Under the pieces are notes generated by a model. It searched no databases. It saw only the letters and a list, made by a program, of their open reading frames with translations, and had not been told where the DNA came from. From Adiantum capillus-veneris (taxonomy: Eukaryota > Streptophyta > Polypodiopsida > Polypodiales > Pteridaceae), in assembly GCA_014529385.2 (NCBI GenBank), contig CM043966.1, positions 102,435,087 to 102,499,086 on the forward strand: 64,000 nucleotides of DNA, given 5' to 3'. This document shows positions 9,576 to 19,945 of this stretch, piece by piece; position 1 is the first letter of the stretch; every line of letters starts with the position of its first letter. Both the position numbers and the translations under genes were made by a program.

Positions 9576-12163
9576 TGATAGCCTTTTTTTGGCTCTCCAT
9601 AATTGCAATAGTGAGTTAACCCACCCTATCAAATCACTCAAACATTTTGGTTATCCCTACCATTTCACTATACATAGGCGTGTGTGAGTTAAGGACTTTC
9701 TCCATATTTTCTTAAAACCCTCAGCTAGCTAGTCACTGGGCTAGTTGAGCCAAAAAAATAAAAAATAAAAAATATTATGGCCCATTTGTGTATAAATATT
9801 TTATTGTATATACGGCCTAAATAAAATGATTTTTCTTAATTATTTTGGTATTTATTTAAATATTTATACTTATGGTGTGTTATTTATGCTATGTAAATTG
9901 ACTCACCATTACCATATTTTTTCTTACCATTTTGCATACTCTTTATTCCATATAAAAATAATTTCATGCAAGCTTCTCTTATTTTTGGTGTAATTCCATC
10001 CCAACAAAAATAAAAAAAAACTAGTTCTATTTATGTGTATATTTTTTCACTATTGTGATTTTTTCCTTCCTACATCTATTCTCTATTACTCTCATAAATT
10101 AGACCACCAAAAATATTCATCTTTTTATGGTAGACTTATAATGAAAGAGATTTATTTTGACCCCTTTATATTTTTTCCACCTATATTATTTATATTTGAC
10201 ATGTACATATTTTTTTAGACCCCTCAATATTTGATTTTCTTAGTTGTATTATTCACTTATATCATGATCTCAACAATATCTTCAATTATAGACCTACCAA
10301 ATAAGGTCAAGGGTATGTGGAATGCATGCATGCACCATGGGGAGCTCACTCTTGGAGGTATTCAAAAGAATCATCCACAGAAGGACCTCACAAGGACCTT
10401 GTGCAGTGGAAACAACACTCGGTTTTGCTGAATTTTTAAAGATCACATGCTCCCCGAATTTGAAAAGGTGATACAAACAAAAGTTGTAGCTCGTGAGCTG
10501 AACTTTCACCTCAATATTTTTCATATTTTTTTGAGGTACGAGCTGTGAGATATGATTTTATTGGTGGACCCCAGTTTGCCCATGCTATGCAGCCACACTC
10601 CCTCTTCCACTTATCATTTTCCTCTTTCACACACACTCCTCCCTCTCCTTCCCACTCCCAAACCTGCAACTCCCATGTCCTAATTTACCCTCTTCACCAT
10701 TGCCACATCTCTCACACCTCCATAGCCTTCATCCGCCATTTCTACACCCTATGTGTCCCCCTTTCTCTCTACATATATGTCCATATTACCATACTCTATT
10801 CATCTTTGTAAAGAACTTCAAAAAATCAGCAAAAATCCAAGGTTAACCTCTGCAAATGAAGGCTCTATCATGAATTTTCCAAGGTTTGAAGATAACATAG
10901 CTTCATCGACACGCACTACTTCGCCATGCTGACCGCTTCTTCTACCGGTGCTGTAAAGAGGTGAATGTTAACTTCTCCAAAGCTTCAACCTCTCTTTACA
11001 AGCTCATCCCTTCTCTAACTTTTCTCATCATATATTTCACCATTTAATGAATGATTTTGTAAATATTGTTTAGTGATAATTACTAACTACTAACCACTAA
11101 CCTTATTGTAGAATGCACCCTCTACTAGAGTAGGCACTCCCAAATTATTCACTCAATCCTCTCTCCTTTCATCCTCAATAATTCTCTTCCCTTGAGCCCA
11201 CATCCATGTGACTCAAAGGACAAGAGAGACCCACCCTCATGAAACAAAATAAAAATATGCATAATCTTTTATTCCTTCAAATAAACTTGATTAGGCCTAA
11301 TCCTAATCAGGGCTTCTAAAACCTATAAATAGAGCCCTTCTCTCCCTTGTAAATTATCACATGATCACACTACACCACACCATTCTCAACACATAACACA
11401 CCACTCTTCAAGCCTAGTTGTGTAGAGTATGTGCATCATGAGTGCTCTATTCCATCACTACACATAGGTGCATGGAGAATCTTGAAGTTAGTTATGCCAT
11501 CTAGAGGAGTGGAGTGATACTATACCCTGCAATCACACTTGTAGCCTACTCTTGTCCATAAATAAGGTTCATAGTTTTGGGTGCAATTTTATGCTGCAAC
11601 TACGACTCTTTTCTCCAAATTGACTTGATAAGTTGACTCATTAGGTGGTTGAAGGTATATTGTCCTTGAAGTTCGTTGTGCCATTTCATGCTTGGTGGTT
11701 TGAGGGCTTGTTGAATTGTTTGCCTAAAAGGTAAATTGTAAGAGGGTGCTCGGTGAGAGGGCTCCCGTGACCCTAAGACAATTTGTGTATTGGCAACAAG
11801 GTCAAGTTTTGTGTTGTCTCTCTATTTCTCATCAAGCTTTGTGTGCATCTAGTCTTTTAAGGCTAAGACTGAGTTGCTCAAGTTGATTTGCGCTCCTTAC
11901 CTCTCTCTAGCGTGGTGAATGTTTGTGTTTGGTGTGTGTGGCTATCTTGCATTCCCCTCTGTATGTGCGTTTGGGTACAAGGAGATATCACGTGCGTCCT
12001 AGTTCGCATCTACAACTAGGTGGTGCCCCTTTTCTTGTTTGGTTTCTGGCTGTGGGTTGTTGTTGTCTCTGACTGTGCTTGCCCCAGCCCCATTTGAGCA
12101 GCACGGGAGCCTCGAAGGGTGTTTAGAGGCCACTCTTCTTGTTGCCCGCCCCGGACCGCCTCA
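9576..12163 (+). repeat. E1 3' LTR
   Basis: About 2.59 kb, matching the 5' LTR (296-2871). It holds TATAAATA at 11324-11331. The 12-bp length difference from the 5' copy is TTCCCTTGAGCC near 11187. It ends CTCA, followed by the imperfect target duplication ACGT. Confidence 0.95.
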
Positions 12164-12508
12164 ACGTCTAGGGTGTTGATTGGACAAATCATAAAACTTG
12201 ATAGTCGCTGTTGTTTCCCCACACTCGCTTGAGCTGACTGAACACTCGTTATCTGCATCGTTATTTACCTCCAGATTCTCAGAGGAGTTATAAAACTCTT
12301 CTTGTTCTTGTGGTTCTACAATCTCATCTCCTGCTCGTATAAGGCTTACCATGTAATAGGGTAGCACATCATAGCCGTCCTTATCGCAAAATTTTGTCGT
12401 TGGGCTATCTGTAATAGTACAGACATCCAATGTTGCTAGTATGTGTTCCCATTCCAGTGGTTCTGAGGCATTTTTAGGAAAAGGTTGCGGAATAATCCTT
12501 GTCCTCAA
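12164..12508 (-). pseudogene. E2 pol: segment after protease
   Basis: The region between protease and RT, interrupted at its end by E1. It has an acidic patch (EEFYNSSENLEVNN) and ends in an Asn-Gln-x-Pro-Arg-Arg motif also present in E3 near 26690. A GWxxILATLDVC-like segment is shared with E3 near 26360. No enzymatic motif is visible; it is probably a polyprotein spacer. Confidence 0.7.
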
Positions 12509-12518
12509 TAGCTCTTTC

Positions 12519-13124
12519 TTAGATGCATTCCTCTCTTTTTAAGCTCCCACAATGTGAAGCTCCGCACATCCAAAGCTCTTTTTTTTTCCCTAACCATGCT
12601 GGGAGTTCAGACCCTGCCAATGTAGCTGAATCAAACTCTTTCACTAGTGTCTGGTTCACATCTTTGTAACTATGGTCTTTTAGCTGTATTTTAGTTGTAG
12701 TCTCATCATGTCTGAGGTATATGTGGTTGTAACCCCAATCCTCGACCATCTTGAATTGTCTCATGAATGGTCTTCCCAAGATGATCTCGTACTTATTCTT
12801 TTTGTCAAAATCGACTATTGCAAATGTATGCTCATACTCGATTCTGCCCGAGGTGACAATTACTTTTTCTAAAAGTCCTAGAGGCTTTTCCATGAACCCA
12901 TCTGCTAGTTGCAATTTCATTCTGGTAGCTCTCAAAGCTGGTTTTTCCCATTTTTTCCAGATTTCCTTGGTGGCGATAGCGACTCCTACTCCACTATCAA
13001 GAATAGATTTGGAAACTACTCCTTGGAATTCTACTCGTAGTGTGGTATTTCCGTCTTCTCCCTCGCAATATTCTCCAACCTTGTTTAAAGGTACTGGCCT
13101 AGTGTTTAGTTGAGGCTTGTCCAA
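12519..13124 (-). pseudogene. E2 protease (PR1)
   Basis: A retropepsin-like aspartic protease domain. The active-site loop is SILDSGVGVAIATK near residue 40; a flap-side KLQLADGFMEKPLG and the later EIILGRPFM near 115 complete the fold signature. The E3 equivalent is 25625-26665. It would mature the Gag-Pol polyprotein. It begins out of frame with the upstream segment (13099-13578), with a 26-bp overlap, so a frameshift separates it from gag. Confidence 0.85.
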
Positions 13125-13805
13125 TTCTCTGATCCCTTCTTGAAGCTTCGAGGTGGGGTCTTTTACTCCATATTTTTCTAAGAATTTGCCTCCACATATT
13201 TGGCCGTAACCTCAGGAGTTCGGCTAATGTGATTGTGCATGCCACAGGGGTGGACAATAACTCAATCAACCCTTGTGAATCCATCACTCTGTTAGAAGAA
13301 AGTCTTTGAGATGGGATTGCTCTCACCTCAGACTTGGCTTCATACTCCCCTAGGTAAGAGGGTAGAGTTTTTAGCACGTCTGGTTGGTCTCCCCCTTGTG
13401 AATGCATATCAAAGTTCATTTGTGATCTTGCCTCAAATTCTTCAATAGGAGGTAAGGTCTCATTTTTCTTTTTTCTTGTGCTATTCATTTGGTAACTCAC
13501 CCTGTTAGCTTCGTTGGCATCACGGATTTTCTTCCACAGGTCATCTAGACCATTACAATCCTTACCCATTTCTACCAATGTTTTAGGCGTAAAACTTCAA
13601 TTGTCCCATCTGTTGTATTTGGCACTATGATAGGTTCTCTCCTAGACTTAGAGGCAGTCGTGAGTCTCTCCTTCGTGTCTACTTGTTTCTCTAAAGTTGG
13701 TTTGATAGGGGTTGGAGCTGCTACTTCGTGCCAACTAGCAGGTTTACCAAGCGGGTTTTCTATCAAGGATTGGGATGTTTTAATCATCTTTTGACACATT
13801 TCCAA
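13099..13805 (-). pseudogene. E2 gag-protease linker
   Basis: Two short overlapping frames (13572-13805 and 13099-13578) fill the space between coiled coil and protease. Recognisable pieces shared with E6 and E3 are MCQKMI at the start, VxNTTDGT near 13610, LPPIEEFE near 13450, and a SSNRVMDSQGLIELLS-like segment near 13280 that E6 shows at 39117. The role is unknown. Confidence 0.6.
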
Positions 13806-13816
13806 CCTCTATTTTT

Positions 13817-14290
13817 CTATTCGGCATATGGATAAGTCATCCATCTTTGCTCTTGTCTTTGGTTGTTTTTTATTCTGGCTTCGTATGCTTTTAAAAGTGC
13901 GTCTAACTGCTCATTTACCTTTTCTGCCAACACTGATCCTTCTGATCCTACACTTTTGGGTTCTGCTATTTCCTTGGGTGCTATGGTTGCCGCAGTGTGC
14001 AAGCTCAGACTAGTTAGATCCTCTAACCGCTCTAATCTATCCTTTGTGTGTTTTAACTCCTCGGATAGAGCCGTTTTCTCTCGTTCTCTCCTGGCTTTCA
14101 TACGCACCTTTCTAGCTTTCCAAGTGCTTCTCTGATTTTTCATTTCTGAACTTGGGGTGTCGGTTTTTGGCTCTTCAATTATGGGTTCATTCATCATTCT
14201 TTCAGCTTGGGCTTGTGTCACTGCCTGAATAGGTATTATTGTCTCGTTTTCTGACCCTCCACTGGAAGGCACTGCTTCCAGCATGTTCAA
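13817..14290 (-). pseudogene. E2 gag: coiled-coil region after the knuckle
   Basis: A charged helical segment (KARREREKTALSEELKHTK and onward) with heptad-like spacing, then AEKVNEQLDALLKAYEARI and a WMTYPYAE end. E3 (24600-25020) and E6 (38200-38580) have the same block, including MKA-x-RE and a WxTYP end. It is probably an assembly or spacer region of the polyprotein. Confidence 0.7.
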
Positions 14291-14533
14291 GGTAGTTTTT
14301 GCTCCTTTGCTTAGGTTCTTAGGGCAATCAGGAATCGAATGAGTAATTCCACACTCGGTGGAATATGCGTTGACTCTAATGATTTCATCTTCATGAGGAC
14401 AGTCTCTTAGCCAATGTTCTCCACCACACTTGTAGCAAGGTCCCTTACGCTATTGAGGTGATCCTTGAGCTCCTCTTTGTTGGTATGTATATCTCTACCT
14501 GCCCATGCCTTTGTTGGCTATGAACAACAATGT
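14291..14533 (-). pseudogene. E2 gag zinc-knuckle region
   Basis: On the minus strand around 14440 the frame reads GPCYKCGGEHWLRDCP, a C-x2-C-x3-H-x4-C knuckle. A second degenerate Cys/His cluster follows (ECGITHSIPDCPK). E6 has the same pair (CYKCGGDH, then DCGITHLICDCPK). The x3 spacing with CGG-x-H is common in Athila/Tat-type gag proteins. It would bind element RNA. Confidence 0.75.
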
Positions 14534-14851
14534 TCATTCATCCAAGCTATATCTTCCTTCTCCTGCTGCCTCTGCATCTAGTGGTGGTCTTACACTTCCC
14601 ATCATGCTCCATGGTTCTGGCATTGGGGGTTCTTCCGATGGATAATAGACAGGATTTTCCGCACATCCATTGGAATCTTCGTAATAAGCATGCATAGGCA
14701 CCAAAGCATTCTCTTCTGGTTCGTTTACTGTTGGTGTGTATCTTATGTCGATTGCTCGTAATCCTGGGAGGTTTGTTTGCTGCCCCAACACCGGTTGTGG
14801 TCTTTCTACACCTACAGGTCCTGGTAGGTTGCCTGCTTGATACCTAGGCAT
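14534..14851 (-). pseudogene. E2 gag: proline-rich spacer
   Basis: 105 codons, proline-rich, between the capsid region and the knuckle. PRYQAGNLPGP at its start parallels PRYQVGPNNTILG in E3 (about 23995). It is in the same frame as the flanking gag parts, separated by stops. Confidence 0.6.
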
Positions 14852-14881
14852 CGGTGGAAGTTGAGGAGATGCTACCTGAGC

Positions 14882-15643
14882 CTAGGGAATATAAGGTCGT
14901 TCACTCACATATCCCTTGTTATAATAGAATTCCTCCGTCACATGGTTTGTCCATTTTTGTTCAGTAGCACACCACTTTGGTTGTTTAGCCTGAGGCTTGG
15001 CATATAGGTTAATCTTTTTTAGCACTTCCTCTACAAGCTGCTCCTGGCTTATAGCTATTTCTCCTTTCGGTGTTGTCTTGGCGGACTTACTTCCACTTTG
15101 TTGTGAGTATGAATCGTCAACAAAATCCTTGAATTCACCCTCCTTGTAGACCGTACAATTGTCTACAAGGTAAAGAGCCTCTTTAGTTAATTCATTTAAC
15201 GTCGTGCTCCTCTTCATATGTAAGTCCTTCTGGAGATCTGCGTCCCTTAGTCCTTTTATAAATATAAGCATAAGTCTGGACTGAGTTGGCAATTCTTCCA
15301 CAGGGCAGAACCTAACATATCTTTTTAGTCGTTGGGCTGCCTTTCGCACAGATTCCCCTTCTTTCTGTTTGAATTTATGGATTTGTGAGACTGTATTATG
15401 ACCTATCCCCCTTTGTGAGAATTCCTCGATAAACTCGTCAAACACCTCCTCCATAGACTCAAAGTCTCTACGCTCCACAGAGTCAAACCAAGTAGCAGCA
15501 TCCTCCTCTAGGGTCAGTCCAAACCCTGCAAATTGGGTAGGGAAGTCTAACACTTCTTCAACTCTAATTACACGCACAAAGGTTGCTACATGATCCCTAG
15601 GATCTCTATTCCCCGTGTATTTCTTGTTTACCCATTTTTGCAC
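14882..15643 (-). pseudogene. gag: E2 gag capsid domain
   Basis: 253 codons. It contains the plant retrotransposon gag domain: FAGFGLTLEEDAATWFDSV near 40, EEFSQRGIGHNTVSQIHKFK near 75, and LMLIFIKGLRDADLQKDLHM near 125. E3 has the same blocks at 23220-23600. A conserved CATEQKWTNHVTEEFYYNKGY tail pairs with E3 near 23880. It is in frame with the N-extension (15689-16765) but separated by stops at 15689-15691 and about 15644. Confidence 0.85.
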
Positions 15644-15688
15644 CTAAGAAGGTCTAATTCTACAATGGTCTACAAATCTCATCATTGG

Positions 15689-16765
15689 TTATCCTTGTCC
15701 CAATCGATATATCTCCTCTGGCCTTTGGTAGTGGGAGGGTTCCTCTCCCAGAGGTGCTCCTAATCCATAATTTCTAACGGTTTTTGCAAGAGATGGTTCA
15801 TCTCTTCGAGCTCGTTCTATGGGTTGTCTTCCAGACTCTGTTGACCCTTGAGTTTTTGGCTTACTCTCTCCTTGATATCGTGAATAGAGTGGTGGTTCTT
15901 GTAAATCCCTTAGCCCTCGTGCGGCTAGATAACCATCTCGGTTTCGGTCTTGTTCTAATGTCGCACTTTGTCGAAGCCATGCCTGCAATGATGATTGGGT
16001 TGCTGGTTGGTTTTGGTAGTTGAACGTCTGTTGTCGGTTAGAATGACAGGTCTCCTCATACTCTTTTGAAAATGGATTTGTCGATTTGCTAGGGGTGTAG
16101 GTGACCCTTGGCACTTCTTCGGGGGCATATGTTGATGTTTCTAGAACTGTTGCCCTTTTTACCTCCTCTGTGAGAATACGTTTGTATTCTCGCCCGTATC
16201 TATCAACAAAAATGATATCCTTCCCCATAGCAATTTCATAAGAGAATAAGTAAAGAACCTTGCCTTTGCTTAATTCGTTTGGGTAGGGTTCTTTGCATTG
16301 AAAATAAGAGACTACTCTCTCGCTCTCATGCTTGTAAATTCGCACATTCTTATTATAAGTAGAGACCCTGGTTGTTTTCTTATCATATATAAAAAGAGCT
16401 CCAGGTCGACCAATGTTTGGAGGTGGTTCTTGAGTTTCCGAAACCATTTTTCCTTTTGCCACGTTATCTCCATATCTATTGTAATCCTCAGGGTTACTAA
16501 CTATTAGATAGTGGTTCCCCTTTTCGTCTTGGAATCTATCTCCATCATCATAGACTCGAATTATCTGCAGTCTCTGAGCAGGTCTTTCTTCAATACAAAT
16601 GCGCTTGCGTCCTTGATAGTCAGAATAAACTAGGGATCCCCTAGAGTTTGTTCCTTCTAAGAAGATTATAGTGAACTTGGAATCGTTCAAAGGATTTTGG
16701 GAGGTGCTTCCTCCTAGCATTGGTCCCTCATCAGAGAAACCTCTTGGTTGTTGACTACCCATCAT
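15689..16765 (-). pseudogene. E2 gag N-terminal extension
   Basis: 358 codons preceding the gag capsid domain. The first 200 residues look globular (SKFTIIFLEG, RVYDDGDRFQDEKG, GRPGALFIYDKK). E3 keeps the counterpart at 22190-22660 (DVDYDGDRYFD). The rest is low-complexity and charged. I do not recognise a known domain. Its start overlaps the end of the 16762-16944 frame (ATGA), which looks like a one-base frameshift because E3 reads through there. Confidence 0.65.
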
Positions 16766-16932
16766 GAAGAAGGATTATCCGATGAAGTGTCAGTATCACT
16801 ACCCTCCTCAATGATTGGTGCTAATGGATCTAGCCTTGCTTGAGTTACACTCTCCTCGGTGGACACTAAGCTACCCTGATCACCTGCCACCTTTTGATCT
16901 CTAAGAATGTGTCTTCCTGATCTTAGATTCAT
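16762..16932 (-). pseudogene. E2 gag start
   Basis: The likely initiator is the ATG at 16932: MNLRSGRHILRDQK, then EESVTQARLDPLAPIIEE. E3 aligns from its ATG at 21937 (MNLWLERLYQNR, then EESVNQRPLPPLEPILEE). The leader upstream is free of long ORFs, supporting this start. Confidence 0.65.
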
Positions 16933-18730
16933 CAAACTTAGCAATACAATTTATCACAAATCCAACCACTCACCTGGCAAAGGATCAGTTTCAACTCAAC
17001 TTCTTGCTTTGCCATCGAATATACCTCTACACAAGCGTTTAATTTCGGAGATCGAATCAAAGCATTTAACCGCTAGAGGTGGTCTTAGTAATGATTGGTA
17101 TAACTGGAGGGTTAACGTCAACCACTACTGTATTTTATACACTTCGGATGTTCTTGATTAGGTCTGCTAATCTAGAACTGTACTTCCCTCGAATGTTGGT
17201 CAATTTACAGTGAAAGTCTCAATTCTGTCTTTGCTCTCTCATAAGGTCAACCAAGGTCCAATTTCACTTCTAAAAGAAGTTCTGGAACTCTTAAGTCAAT
17301 TGGAACATCACTCTATTTCCTCAGTCAGCTTTTCACTTCACTAAGCCCCTGTAGACATCCTACACGTAGGATGTCTACCTACTCTGTTTTGCCTGGAGTT
17401 TGCACTATAGATTCCCCTTGATGTGCTGGGTCCACAACTGTTTTTACTTTTTGATTTGGACACCTATAAGCTGGTCAATTGATCAAAAATTTGTTCCAGC
17501 AGCCTGATGTTGGTCTGACCAGTCAAATCAACTCCAATTTGGACCAAAATTGACTAGGAAGCCCAGGCTATACAACACCCTACTATGCCTACAGTTAGTT
17601 TTTGGCTTCAATATCATGCAGTAGACATCCTATACATAGCATGTCTAACTGCTCAAAATGGATTCAAATGCAAAGCACAGACTCCTCTTAAGGTGCTTAT
17701 CACTTTGGTATGCTCAAAGCTGGGTTTAGAGTGCTAAATCACACAGAACACATCCTACATGTAGGATGTCTATATGGTCTGTTTGAACCCAAACTTGAGT
17801 CACAGCTTCCCCTTAATGTCAACAACCCAGTGCTATGCTTAGATTTTAGTTTGGATTTCAAAAGACCCCAATTTTAGCTTTCCTAGTCCTTTTCAGTCAG
17901 AGATGCTAAAGTCTGCTTAAAACCCAATTTTCTCACCCAATTGAGATGAAACCTTTCTCAGGCACTCAATAAATCATGCAGATCATGCTCATGAAGCCAT
18001 CCTATGGTTTTGGTCTTAAAATAATGCTTTGGCAGAATTTGGGTAGGATGTATGGCAATTTTCTTTCTATCTAACCTTATCCTATCAAGATATGGTCAAA
18101 CTTCCACTTTCCAAGTGAAAATAGGCTAAAACATACCTTCTAAACACACTGGTCAACTCAGATTTTCAAAATTTCCACCAGAACTCCTTGTAGACATCCT
18201 ACGCGTAGGATGTCTCCTGGCTTAAAATTTAATTGTTTTCTGACAGAAGTACTCCTTATGCTCTACAGCTCTCTCAAAAACACTCACAGAAACTTTTAAA
18301 CTTCACTTCAGCTTCTAAACACTCTTTTCCGTCTTTTAGAACCTTGTGATGAACCTAACATCAAGTATAACATGCATGAAGTGCTCCAGATCATAAATCA
18401 TGATGTCCTACTTACCATACTCCTACTCATCATGTGAGATGGTGATATTGGTGTCTTGGTTGCTTCCTGGCCTCTTCGGACTCTCAAGCTCTCCTTCCAC
18501 CGCCTCTACCACTCCAACTCCTACTCTTTACACCACAACTTAACTAATACCTTAAAACTATCTAAGTCTACCTAAGTTGAAGGATCTAGGCCAAACACTC
18601 GCTCCCTGGACTCCTCCTAAGACCTAGAGAGTCCTCCACCCTCTGGTCCTATCTAGATGTAAAACGAGACTCTGGCAAGCCAGAGAATCCCTATCCTCAA
18701 GGACTAGTCTCAGTCACCTACCTAGGGTTT
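16933..18730 (-). other. E2 untranslated leader
   Basis: About 1.8 kb without coding character between primer site and gag. Its only clear structure is the set of four palindromes listed separately. The intervening sequence is AT-rich with recurring hints of decayed tandem repeats. Confidence 0.7.
17355..18214. repeat. Palindrome array of E2: four ACAT-CCTA-CGCG-TAGG-ATGT dyads
   Basis: 20-bp dyads at 17355-17374, 17625-17644, 17750-17769 and 18195-18214. The last is perfect (ACATCCTACGCGTAGGATGT). The others differ in the core as CACG, TACA and CATG, all explicable by C-to-T or G-to-A change of CGCG; the second has one further change outside the core. Each dyad is also followed by CT, and three of the four are preceded by AG, extending the symmetry to 24 bp. 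E5 has the same 24-bp frame with one symmetric pair changed. Confidence 0.9.
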
Positions 18731-18752
18731 TCGTCCCCGGCAGCGGGGCCAA
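18731..18752 (-). other. E2 primer-binding site (tRNA-Asp type)
   Basis: On the minus strand directly after the LTR: TGGCCCCGCTGCCGGGGA. Plant tRNA-Asp(GUC) ends in CCCCGGCAACGGCGCCA, so the site pairs with two mismatches. E3 has TGGCGCCGTTGCTGGGA at the same place. Confidence 0.75.
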
Positions 18753-19679
18753 TGTTGGCGGATACACTGCGATGGCCGTTAGCACAGCGAGAACTCACCT
18801 AACACGATTAGTCAGCTAAGGACGAAGCTCGACCCACAGGCGCATGGAAGCAAGCATAGGCTGTCAACCTACACTCGACCGACTCTCGACTACTTCCAAG
18901 AGAGGTCTCTACCAATGTCTAAGCTACAGCCTTCAAGAGTGCCTGAGAGGAGATTTCCTACAACTCTTTCATGAGCCAAATACCCATCAAACATTCTCAA
19001 AATGCCACAGGACTTGAAAGAAACCCTATTAACACCAATAGGTCACTCTCCCTAAGGTCCATGAACCAGAACCCCAACCCTAAACACCTGGTGCAAAATT
19101 ACATAGGATGTTTGGTCAAAATTTGCAGTCGTCATTTTTGAAAACTAAAATGCCTAATGTGTAGCTCTACTCATTGCAAACGCGTGGATATGTTGAAATA
19201 CGAAAACAGACAACGTATGCTCACCGAATTACCAGATGTAGCATGTGGGTCGAGCTCGCAAACCCAGGTCATACACACGCAATGTAGGTATTGGCGCGTA
19301 GCTCTCTTCAGGGGCAACGCACTGCACTTCTCCGTACTCGATTCCGACCATCGGTACGCGTGTAACATTAAGATAAAACTCTCACTCTCTCTTGTACACA
19401 GAGTACACTCACTCACACAGACGGAACTTGTTAAAAATAACAAAGGTTTTTTTCATTAAGGTCAACAGTGGTATAAATACCTTACAATCTCAAACCCTAA
19501 GGTTCCAATTGAACCATCCACTCAATCTAAATGTCAAAAATGGGATACAATCTAGAAGCTTCTGCAAGCCCCACTATTTACAAAGGTAAATAGACGGTTT
19601 TTCTCAATTAAAGAATAATTACAAAAAATAATATCCTACTGAGAAATCATTCTCCGTTGGGTGTGTCCAGCTACTAACA
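18753..19679 (-). repeat. E2 5' LTR
   Basis: 927 bp; on the minus strand it starts TGTTAGTAGC and ends GCCAACA. It resembles the E5 LTR (52439-53380) in length, ends and an internal AATGTGTAGCTCTACTC block. A TATTTATA promoter-like site lies at 19472-19479 (minus). The sequence to its right (CGGAT...) is E3 LTR, and CGGAT is the candidate target duplication. Confidence 0.88.
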
Positions 19680-19927
19680 CGGATTCGTTTGGATCCCGAA
19701 AAGGCGTGATGACCTAGAGTGGTGAGATTGGACGCATACTAATTGTCTGACTAGGAAGTGGTTGATTTTCTTTTGTCGTAGAATGGGTAGCCCCTGAGTT
19801 CACTTTGGTGAGATTGACACTCTCATTAAGTCTCTGTGCCCCATCCCGAGTCGCTTCCTTGCATATTGATATTATGTTAGTACAAAAGAGCTATGCTGGA
19901 GACGTCCATCGCGGCGACCTGCTAACA
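19680..19927 (+). repeat. E3 5' LTR, last 248 bp
   Basis: Matches 37705-37950 of the 3' LTR closely (CGGATTCGTTTGGAT..., ending CTAACA). The missing upstream part lies beyond the E2 insertion, left of the window. Confidence 0.9.
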
Positions 19928-19928
19928 T

Positions 19929-19945
19929 TGGCGCCGTTGCTGGGA
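19929..19945 (+). other. E3 primer-binding site
   Basis: TGGCGCCGTTGCTGGGA, one base after the LTR. It is complementary to the 3' end of plant tRNA-Asp(GUC) with one mismatch. Confidence 0.85.

Larger units (their letters stand above)
296..12163 (+). mobile_element. E1: complete Ty3/gypsy LTR retrotransposon (Tat-like)
   Basis: A full-length element bounded by two LTRs that begin TGATAGCC and end CCGCCTCA. It carries leader ORF, gag, protease, RT, RNase H, a second RNase H and integrase in that order. It is inserted in E2 pol; the flanking 4 bp are GCGT (292-295) and ACGT (12164-12167), an imperfect target duplication. The second RNase H is known from the Tat lineage of plant gypsy elements. 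Gag and pol carry one frameshift and at least five stops, so this copy cannot make its own proteins. Confidence 0.95.
12164..19679 (-). mobile_element. E2: Athila-like gypsy element, 5' half (minus strand)
   Basis: Reading leftward: LTR (18753-19679), primer site, leader with palindromes, gag N-extension, gag, knuckle, coiled coil, protease, linker. The frame resumes left of E1 at 295. The element is inserted in the 5' LTR of E3: the sequence right of 19679 matches E3's 3' LTR from 37705 onward. Multiple stops and frameshifts make it defunct. The order matches E3 and E5, which belong to the same broad group. Confidence 0.9.
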
